From Alistipes sp. (GTDB taxonomy: Bacteria > Bacteroidota > Bacteroidia > Bacteroidales > Rikenellaceae): 11,551 nt of DNA. Shown in pieces: positions 6,765 through 11,551 of the stretch; positions within the stretch are counted from its first letter, which is position 1; every line of letters starts with the position of its first letter. The DNA is taken from the NCBI GenBank assembly GCA_017380275.1, contig JAFOEH010000227.1, forward strand, positions 1-11,551. Direction: 5' to 3'. The position numbers and the translations under genes were made by a program. The notes beneath the pieces were generated by a model, which saw only the letters and a list, made by a program, of their open reading frames with translations, did not search any database and was not told the origin of the DNA.

Positions 6765-7205
6765 ATGAAAAAGATTCTTCTATTTACACTCTGCCTCTTC
6801 GCCCTTACAGCCTGGGCGATGCCCCACAAGGTGGCTTTCAAGAAACTGCCCCTGCGCTCGCAACACTTCGTCGAGCAATATTTCCCTCAGGCGAAGGTTA
6901 TCTCAGTGGAGCTCGACCGCCGCTCGCCCTCGGCCGAGAAGTATTCGGTCTATTTTGCCGATGGCAACGAGATTGAGTTCGACGGTGGGAGTGGCGACTA
7001 CTCGCAGATTGTGATTCGGCAAGGGTCGCTGCCGATGGACGTGCTGCCCGACAGGGTGGCCGAATATCTACGCTCGAACTACCCCAACGTGGGGGTCAAG
7101 ATGATACAGCGTCTCAACGATGGCTACCGTCTGCAACTCGCCGACGGCACGTCGCTCGACTTCAACAAGGATGGACGTCGGACCGAAAGCGTTGGCACAG
7201 AGTAA
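6765..7205 (+). CDS. PepSY-like periplasmic protein
   Basis: A 146-residue protein resembling the Bacteroidota PepSY-like family (sometimes described as beta-lactamase-inhibitor-like). The signal peptide is MKKILLFTLCLFALTAWA, cleaved after AWA (18). Two copies of the family's unit are visible: an amphipathic helix with aromatic-Pro (FVEQYFPQAKV, 35-45; VAEYLRSNYPNVGV, 98-111), each followed by two beta-strands ending in a YxVxFADGxEIEFD-type hairpin (60-73) or its variant YRLQLADGTSLDFNKDG (121-137). Function in this family is generally unknown; a periplasmic inhibitor or binding role is speculation. ATG 6765 is chosen because the signal peptide begins there; the frame is open upstream to 6702. 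It sits between two terminators with no recognisable promoter in the 57-bp gap, so it may depend on read-through from the protease gene. Confidence 0.8.
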   Translation: MKKILLFTLCLFALTAWAMPHKVAFKKLPLRSQHFVEQYFPQAKVISVELDRRSPSAEKYSVYFADGNEIEFDGGSGDYSQIVIRQGSLPMDVLPDRVAEYLRSNYPNVGVKMIQRLNDGYRLQLADGTSLDFNKDGRRTESVGTE

Positions 7206-7246
7206 CTTTGTCGGACAACCGCGGATGCCGACATACAGATACTCCT

Positions 7247-7273
7247 CCCTCAGCCTTCGGGCTGGGGGTTTTT
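7247..7273 (+). terminator. Terminator with CUUCGG tetraloop
   Basis: CCCTCAGCC (7247-7255) pairs with GGCTGGGGG (7260-7268) over an extra-stable UUCG loop closed by C-G, then TTTTT. One U-G wobble (7250/7265) again favours the + direction. It ends the PepSY-like gene and faces the end of the convergent minus-strand gene 12 bp away. Confidence 0.92.
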
Positions 7274-7284
7274 GTCATAGGAAT

Positions 7285-8178
7285 TTATGGAAGTGGCTCA
7301 CGCTCGTAGGCATCAATCATCGAGCCTCGAGTACGGTTGATGATCCTCACGCCCTGCTCGTTGGCAAAGTCACGCAGCACCTCGTGACCGCGGAATAGCT
7401 CGGCGGTCTCGGCCAGATACGACGACATCGTATATGGACGCGGCGGTGTGGTGGCATTGACATAGATTGGCACCGCCACGGCGGGAGCAGAGTCGTAGTA
7501 GTGGCTCTTGATGCGGCACAGACGATTCTCGTCATCGACCGTAAGTCCCTCGAGCAGAGTGTGGTCAACACCATAGAGATCGATTGTGCGGTAGCCGAGC
7601 AACATAGCTATGAACTCGCAATTCTGCACCACCGTACCGAAATTTCCCGATCCCAGGCCGTGACGGTAGCACCAGAACTCCACGCTGCGAAAACCGTGAA
7701 AAACGGTCGTGTGGAACCTGACGATGCGGATATTGGGATTATGGCCGATGGCCTCGGCGTAGTCGAATCGTTCGGGATTGTAGTATTGGACATATAGCGT
7801 CATCGGCCAATCAACACGCTCGGCGAGAGCCTTGTAGAGGGCCTCCACGCGCTGCGAACGACCAGCCGCACGGAAGAACATCGGGTCGGAGATAACATAA
7901 AATTTCGGGCGCACCACCTCGAACTCCTCGCCGAGGGCAAAGAAGTTGACCGCCATCACGTCGGTCTGCTCCCACTCCCTGCGCTCGATAAGGCGGGGCA
8001 ACTGCTCGCCAAGCGAAGGGCCATTGCCGAGGATAGCCACCCTGCGCGATGGGCAGATGTCGGCTCCCGCACGGGCGACGTGGTTGCGGAAATCCTCCTT
8101 CACGGCCATCGTCGCAAAGAAGAGAAGCGTATCGAACGAATTACGCAGTGCCAAAATTATTTTCTCCGAAAGGCGCAT
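7285..8178 (-). CDS. DUF115/GT42-like putative glycosyltransferase (sialyltransferase-like motifs)
   Basis: A 297-residue cytoplasmic protein. VAILGNGPSLGEQL (47-60) is the nucleotide-sugar-type signature of the DUF115 (MptE-like)/Maf glycosyltransferase group and is shared with GT42 sialyltransferases such as Campylobacter CstII. Further GT42-like blocks follow in the same order: YVISDPMFF (94-102), a Gly-rich turn with a helix and LGYRTIDLYGVDH (194-206), SHYYD (225-229; in CstII the catalytic His lies in SHY), and a C-terminal INRTRGSMID (280-289) where CstII has a similar NSL-type ending. A short hydrophobic stretch (15-24) could be membrane-associating. It is divergent from a GT2 gene and shares superimposed promoters with it, supporting a joint role in surface glycan synthesis. 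The motif pattern is seen; donor sugar and true activity are unknown. The alternative is a DUF115 protein of other function. Confidence 0.65.
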   Translation of the reverse strand: MRLSEKIILALRNSFDTLLFFATMAVKEDFRNHVARAGADICPSRRVAILGNGPSLGEQLPRLIERREWEQTDVMAVNFFALGEEFEVVRPKFYVISDPMFFRAAGRSQRVEALYKALAERVDWPMTLYVQYYNPERFDYAEAIGHNPNIRIVRFHTTVFHGFRSVEFWCYRHGLGSGNFGTVVQNCEFIAMLLGYRTIDLYGVDHTLLEGLTVDDENRLCRIKSHYYDSAPAVAVPIYVNATTPPRPYTMSSYLAETAELFRGHEVLRDFANEQGVRIINRTRGSMIDAYEREPLP

Positions 8179-8196
8179 TGCATTAGATTTTGCTCT

Positions 8197-8228
8197 ATTG
8201 CAAAACTACAAAAATATCGTTACATTTG
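8197..8228 (+). promoter_or_regulatory. Rightward promoter of the GT2 gene
   Basis: ATTG (8197-8200), a 20-bp spacer, then TACATTTG (8221-8228), again with a perfect -7 box and one change at -33. The -7 end lies 6 bp before the ATG at 8235, so the predicted RNA start coincides with the start codon. ATTGCAAA (8197-8204) and TTTGCAAT (8225-8232) form a perfect inverted repeat, each arm giving one promoter its -33 box and the other its -7 box. Confidence 0.7.
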
Positions 8229-8232
8229 CAAT
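8201..8232 (-). promoter_or_regulatory. Leftward promoter of the GT42-like gene
   Basis: The minus strand reads ATTG (8232-8229), a 20-bp spacer, then TAGTTTTG (8208-8201), a full TAnnTTTG match with one change in the -33 box. The start falls near 8195, giving a leader of about 17 nt before ATG 8178. It occupies the same DNA as the opposing promoter at 8197-8228. Confidence 0.7.
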
Positions 8233-8234
8233 AT

Positions 8235-9173
8235 ATGCAGCAAGGAAGAGGATTAGATACTCTCTCGGTCATCATTCCACTCTACAACAAGCAGGCCGAC
8301 ATCGAACTGACGCTTCACTCCGTGATGGCGCAGAGCCTGCAGCCGCGCGAGGTGATTGTGGTGGATGATGGATCGACGGATCAGAGTGCCGCCATCGTCG
8401 AACGTATGGCCTACCCCGCCGTGCGCCTTATTCGTCAGAGCAACGCTGGTGTGAGTGCCGCCCGCAACCGCGCCATCGCCGAAGCCAAGGGCGAGTGGGT
8501 GGCGCTAATGGATGGCGACGATATGTGGCATCACGACTACCTGCTCAACTTCGAGCGTATGCTAAAGCTATACCCCGACTGCGAAGCCTTCGGCACAGCC
8601 TTTCGCGTGGATGATGGGCGCCGACAGGCCATTCCCGTCCACCCCTCCGAGGAGGGCGTGGTTGATTTCTTCGCGGAGTCGATGCGGGGCTATGTGCTGA
8701 TTCCCTCGGCCACGATTCTGCGACGCGACCTTGTGCTGCGACTTGGCGGCTTTCCCGAAGGTATGCGGATGGGAGAGGATCAGTATCTATGGACAAAGGT
8801 AGCCCGCTCGACAAAAATAGCATATTCCCCCCGGGAGCTTGTTCTCTACTCGCGCGGAGCATCAAACCGCTCGGCAGCCTCGTTTCGGGGCGAGCGGACA
8901 CGGTTTTCGCTGGAGGAGCTCTACGATGAGCGTGAGAGCGAGATGAGCAACGAGTATGTTGCGCGTGTGGCTCTGGGTAAGGCGCTGCTGCAGAGCGCAG
9001 GAGGAGACAGCGAGGCGGCTCGCCGTGCGCTGGAGTTCTTCGCCTACAACCGCCTATCGAAGCGAATCGAGAGTAAGGTACGTGCGCTGAATGCCCTGCC
9101 GCGATTTATGCGTGCGGCGGTGCTTGCTGCGTATAATACTTTGGCGTGGATTGTTGCCCGCAAGGGTTTATAG
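8235..9173 (+). CDS. Glycosyltransferase family 2
   Basis: A 312-residue GT-A fold inverting glycosyltransferase. The N-terminal nucleotide-sugar strand is LSVIIPLYNK (10-19), followed by the EVIVVDDGSTD block (39-49), AARNRAIAEAKGEWVALMDGDD (75-96) with the DxD-type metal site at 93-96, and the catalytic-base motif GEDQ (180-183). There is no transmembrane segment, though residues 290-308 are mildly hydrophobic and basic, consistent with peripheral membrane association. ATG 8235 is preferred over 8190 because the family fold begins at about residue 10 and the promoter occupies 8197-8228. The mRNA is then probably leaderless. It is likely to add a sugar to LPS, capsule or glycoprotein glycans. 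Family assignment is secure; sugar and acceptor are unknown. It ends one base before the convergent gene. Confidence 0.92.
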   Translation: MQQGRGLDTLSVIIPLYNKQADIELTLHSVMAQSLQPREVIVVDDGSTDQSAAIVERMAYPAVRLIRQSNAGVSAARNRAIAEAKGEWVALMDGDDMWHHDYLLNFERMLKLYPDCEAFGTAFRVDDGRRQAIPVHPSEEGVVDFFAESMRGYVLIPSATILRRDLVLRLGGFPEGMRMGEDQYLWTKVARSTKIAYSPRELVLYSRGASNRSAASFRGERTRFSLEELYDERESEMSNEYVARVALGKALLQSAGGDSEAARRALEFFAYNRLSKRIESKVRALNALPRFMRAAVLAAYNTLAWIVARKGL

Positions 9174-9174
9174 C

Positions 9175-9771
9175 CTATCTTCGACCACGCACAAATCCCA
9201 ATAGATAAAAGATAAAGACTCCCGCAACAACGAAGAGTCCGATCTTCGCGTTGCGCGTCACGGCCAACAGGAAGATGTAGATCATAAGGCCACCAACCAC
9301 CATCGTCGAGAGCGAGAAACGCTCCCAGCGGCGATATTTCCGATTCTCCAAGTCAACTCCTCTGCTCGAAATCGTGATCTGCACGATGCCGCGCTCGCGC
9401 CTGCGACCACGGAAGTAGAGCGATGCGACGTAGTGCAACTCGTCGGGACAGTCGGCCTCGTAGAGCGTATGCGAACCCGTCGGACGCTCCTCAATCCACT
9501 CGCCCGCCTGCATAGTCCAGCGGTCGCGTTTGTCGGTGGTGCGGGTGTAGATGCCGTAGCCGTGGCGCAGGCCATCCTCGTCCAGCTGACCGATGTAGTA
9601 GCCCTCGTCATACTGCTTAAATTGCAGATCCTCACACGCCTGCACGCGCTCAATCTTGCTCAACAGGCGTTCACGCGCCTCGCGCTTGAGATGACGGCCC
9701 CAATCGCGCAGACGACGATCCAGAAGGTTACGATACCACTCGATCTCGGCTATGGCTCCTGCTCGATCCAT
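9175..9771 (-). CDS. MORN-like protein with two C-terminal membrane helices, unknown function
   Basis: A 198-residue protein. The N-terminal third (1-50) is charged and probably helical. A MORN-like stretch follows: GYYIGQLDEDGLRHGYGIYTR (57-77) matches the YxGxxxxGxxHGxGxY pattern, and MQAGEWIEERPTGSHTLY (87-104) resembles a second, degenerate unit. Two hydrophobic segments (about 154-171 and 177-194) separated by a short TRNAK loop anchor the C-terminus, which ends in basic RGRR. There is no signal peptide, so the MORN-like part is probably cytoplasmic. It starts one base after the stop of the secreted propeller-like gene, so the two are translationally coupled. It ends one base from the convergent GT2 stop. 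No function can be assigned. Confidence 0.7.
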   Translation of the reverse strand: MDRAGAIAEIEWYRNLLDRRLRDWGRHLKREARERLLSKIERVQACEDLQFKQYDEGYYIGQLDEDGLRHGYGIYTRTTDKRDRWTMQAGEWIEERPTGSHTLYEADCPDELHYVASLYFRGRRRERGIVQITISSRGVDLENRKYRRWERFSLSTMVVGGLMIYIFLLAVTRNAKIGLFVVAGVFIFYLLGFVRGRR

Positions 9772-9772
9772 A

Positions 9773-10918
9773 CTACTTTATCTCTTCGAAGGGTTGATCC
9801 TGCTCGGGAGTGAAACGATAAAGACGCAGGTTGCTACCCTGCCCTGCTTCGACCTTATAGTTGTGCGAGAGGTAGTAATAGCCATCACCGAGCGACACCA
9901 TTCCCGTCGATCCGACGCCAAAATGCCAGCCACGAATAGCCGTCTTTGCATCACGAAGTCCTAAGTCGGCCAAGGGCACGACCTTACCTTTATTTATATA
10001 GGAGATGCCCTGCAAGGGCTGCTTCACGGGGCGAGCCGAAGCGTCAGCCGCAAAGAGCGTGTAGTTGGGCAGCGAGGGTTTCGTGCCGGCATATACAGCC
10101 ATAAGCCAGAGGCCACGCTCGTGGTCGTACTCCAGATTCTGAACGCCATAGGTGGTGTTTCCCGTCGGGATGAAATACTGCGCCGCAGGGCGTGCTGGGC
10201 CCTCGGTGTGCATATTCCCTTGAGAGAGCGGACGCTCGTAGCGACGCCACTTTCTTACATCGTACTGCAGAAGCACCTGATAGTCATTATCCTCGCGCTC
10301 GCGGTCGCTATACACGCCATAGGCTACGGTCAGCATCTGTCGGCCATTCGTGCGGCCCATCTTCGGACCAAAGGCTACGCCATCAATTCCGCTGCAACCC
10401 AGACGGTGGGGCTTGCGACCCGCAGAGGTATCGACCATTGCGAGGTAGTCGTCGAGAACGGTGGGGAGATAGACCGTCGTCATAATTCCGTCGCGCTCGG
10501 CATCCATACCCTCACGCGTGATGCGATCCACGTCGAAGATAGCGATGTAGAAGGCATTGGTAATCTCCGTAGAGAGTTGTTTCATTCGGAGAATTCCCTG
10601 ACCGATGGCATCGTTCTTATACTCCAGCGAGCCATAGACGCGGCCATCCTCAGCGTTGAAGTCCAGATCGCCCAAGTGGCCCAGCAGGCCCGTAACCGAG
10701 CCGATGATGTGTCCCTCGAAGTCGGTCTTGATGAGCATCGTGGTGTAGGAGTAGTAGATATATTTGTGTTCGGAATCGACCGCTATGCCCTGAATATGTC
10801 CCGCATCGAAGGGGCCCGAAGCGATGGTGCGGGGCAGTGAAGCGGGGGCTTGAGCCGCAGCGATGTTCACCGCGATGAGCACAAGCAGAGTCGAAAGGAG
10901 TGTACGAAGCGAATACAT
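9773..10918 (-). CDS. Secreted propeller-like protein, unknown function
   Basis: A 381-residue exported protein with signal peptide MYSLRTLLSTLLVLIAVNIAAA, cleaved near residue 22-24. The mature part has repeated short strand pairs with Gly/Asp turns: HIQGIAVDSEHKYIYYSYTT (41-60), LGDLDFNAEDGRVYGSLEY (82-100), a later GVQNLEYDHERGLWLMAVYAG block, and a C-terminal SLGDGYYYLSHNYK. This is the look of a beta-propeller (NHL or esterase-like phytase type), but I cannot place it in a named family. No lipobox is seen, so a soluble periplasmic location is likely. It has its own promoter and heads a two-gene unit with the MORN-like membrane protein. Confidence 0.75.
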   Translation of the reverse strand: MYSLRTLLSTLLVLIAVNIAAAQAPASLPRTIASGPFDAGHIQGIAVDSEHKYIYYSYTTMLIKTDFEGHIIGSVTGLLGHLGDLDFNAEDGRVYGSLEYKNDAIGQGILRMKQLSTEITNAFYIAIFDVDRITREGMDAERDGIMTTVYLPTVLDDYLAMVDTSAGRKPHRLGCSGIDGVAFGPKMGRTNGRQMLTVAYGVYSDREREDNDYQVLLQYDVRKWRRYERPLSQGNMHTEGPARPAAQYFIPTGNTTYGVQNLEYDHERGLWLMAVYAGTKPSLPNYTLFAADASARPVKQPLQGISYINKGKVVPLADLGLRDAKTAIRGWHFGVGSTGMVSLGDGYYYLSHNYKVEAGQGSNLRLYRFTPEQDQPFEEIK

Positions 10919-10945
10919 AACAATTCAAGTTTAAGGTTACTACGG

Positions 10946-10977
10946 CGAAGATACGATTTTTTCCGCTCTTTCGCAAT
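10946..10977 (-). promoter_or_regulatory. Promoter of the propeller-MORN unit
   Basis: The minus strand reads ATTG (10977-10974), a 20-bp spacer, then TATCTTCG (10953-10946), one change from consensus in each box. The start would lie near 10939, about 20 nt before ATG 10918. Two mismatches make it weaker than the other promoters here. Confidence 0.5.
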
Positions 10978-10988
10978 GCCGTCGGCGT

Positions 10989-11023
10989 AAAACAAAAGGT
11001 GCCGACCCGAAAGTCAGCACCTT
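10989..11023 (-). terminator. Terminator of the OmpH/Skp gene
   Basis: Arms 10996-11006 and 11013-11023 (AAGGTGCCGAC / GTCAGCACCTT) pair over a 6-nt loop. The leftward RNA has a U-G wobble where the rightward RNA has a C-A mismatch, and it continues into TTGTTTT, so it serves the minus strand. It lies about 60 bp after the chaperone stop and isolates it from the propeller gene. Confidence 0.85.
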
Positions 11024-11086
11024 ATTTTTAACAAGAGGGATTTCAAGTGCGAAACCCGCTCCGAAATCACCTTGTCAAACTTTTCA

Positions 11087-11551
11087 TTACTGTGCAGGGG
11101 TAGCAGTAGCCGAAACACCCAACTTAGCCTTAACCTCGGGAGCGATATCCTTAACGGTTGCCTCATCGAAATAGATCAGCGCACCAACGGGAAGGATAAT
11201 AGAATAACCGCCAGCCTTAGCTACCTCGTTGATAGCAGTCTGCATCTTCTCATAGATGGGGGCGGTGATCTCGTTCTCCTTGGTCTGCAGCTCCTGCTGT
11301 GCTACCTGCTGGAACTCCTGAATACGGGTGTTAAGATCGGTAAGCTCCTTCTCCTTGAGCTGACGTACAGCGTCGGTCATCGTCGATGCTGAGGTCTGAT
11401 ACTCCTGATACTTGTTATTGAACTCTACCTGAATGGCCTCGGCCTGTGCCTGCAAATCCTTTGCATAGGTCTTGAGCTGAGCATAAGCATCTTTGGTCTC
11501 CTGCATAGAAACAAACACATCCTGTGTGTTAATGTAGCCAATCTTCTGTGC
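11087..11551 (-). CDS. OmpH/Skp family periplasmic chaperone (5' end truncated by window)
   Basis: 154 residues are visible. The frame is open to the window edge, reading AQKIGYINTQDVFVSM at its beginning, which is the typical start of mature Skp/OmpH after signal-peptide cleavage. A long Gln/Glu/Lys-rich coiled-coil region forms the tentacles, and the C-terminal GGYSIILPVGALIYFDEATVKDIAPEVKAKLGV forms the trimerisation core strands. The signal peptide and start codon are missing, off the right edge. The GTG at 11518 is internal, not the start. Skp-type trimers hold unfolded outer-membrane proteins in the periplasm for the BAM complex; in Bacteroidota such genes usually follow bamA, which would lie to the right. 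The intact protein would be about 170-175 residues. The end is intact with a terminator. Confidence 0.92.
   Translation of the reverse strand, partial: AQKIGYINTQDVFVSMQETKDAYAQLKTYAKDLQAQAEAIQVEFNNKYQEYQTSASTMTDAVRQLKEKELTDLNTRIQEFQQVAQQELQTKENEITAPIYEKMQTAINEVAKAGGYSIILPVGALIYFDEATVKDIAPEVKAKLGVSATATPAQ

Noticed and set aside
10121..10840. 239-residue plus-strand frame opposite the propeller-like gene
   Set aside because: The minus-strand gene has a signal peptide, promoter and operon context; this frame has none.
11516..11518. GTG start for the OmpH/Skp gene
   Set aside because: The frame stays open to the edge and encodes the conserved mature N-terminus, so the gene is simply cut by the window.
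1..11551. CRISPR array, transposon ends, tRNA genes
   Set aside because: No regularly spaced repeats, transposase motif, terminal repeat with target duplication, or tRNA cloverleaf was seen on either strand by eye.

Overview
The window looks like chromosome of a Bacteroidota member, most likely order Bacteroidales. Alistipes-like is my best guess, from the GC-rich genes set in very AT-rich spacers. The evidence is promoters of the TTTG-N19/20-TAnnTTTG type, A-rich start regions without Shine-Dalgarno sequences, and Bacteroidota families such as PepSY-like periplasmic proteins, OmpH/Skp and NADP-type hexameric GdhA. The genus is inference. I see no mobile element, tRNA or CRISPR array.

Layout. 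Positions 1-310 hold no gene on the + strand. They carry two tandem leftward promoters, a hairpin and a boxA-like GTTCTTTGA motif, an arrangement expected just upstream of an rRNA operon lying off the left edge. A rightward promoter (409-440) then drives an overlapping pair: a CYTH/triphosphate tunnel enzyme (498-968) and an exported VanX-type D-Ala-D-Ala dipeptidase (956-1672), closed by a strong terminator. A ~100-bp imperfect palindrome separates this unit from the convergent gdhA (1845-3185, minus). Divergent from gdhA are a small glycine-rich two-helix membrane protein (3459-3791) and a 943-residue periplasmic M16 zinc protease (3814-6645). A PepSY-like periplasmic protein follows (6765-7205), between two terminators.

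The centre-right holds a divergent pair of glycan-related genes: a minus-strand DUF115/GT42-like protein (7285-8178) and a plus-strand family 2 glycosyltransferase (8235-9173). Their promoters are superimposed face to face on one perfect 8-bp inverted repeat. The glycosyltransferase runs tail to tail, with one base between, into a minus-strand two-gene unit: a secreted propeller-like protein of unknown function (10918 to 9773), then a MORN-like protein with two C-terminal membrane helices (9771 to 9175). The right edge holds most of an OmpH/Skp periplasmic chaperone (minus, 5' end cut off) with its own terminator.

Most genes are housekeeping or cell-envelope functions: wall-peptide turnover, periplasmic proteolysis and chaperoning, and surface glycan synthesis. 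I see no complete novel system. The most notable points are the superimposed divergent promoters with a probably leaderless glycosyltransferase mRNA, the sialyltransferase-like motifs of the DUF115-type protein, the rRNA-type leader at the left edge, and the structured palindrome beside gdhA.
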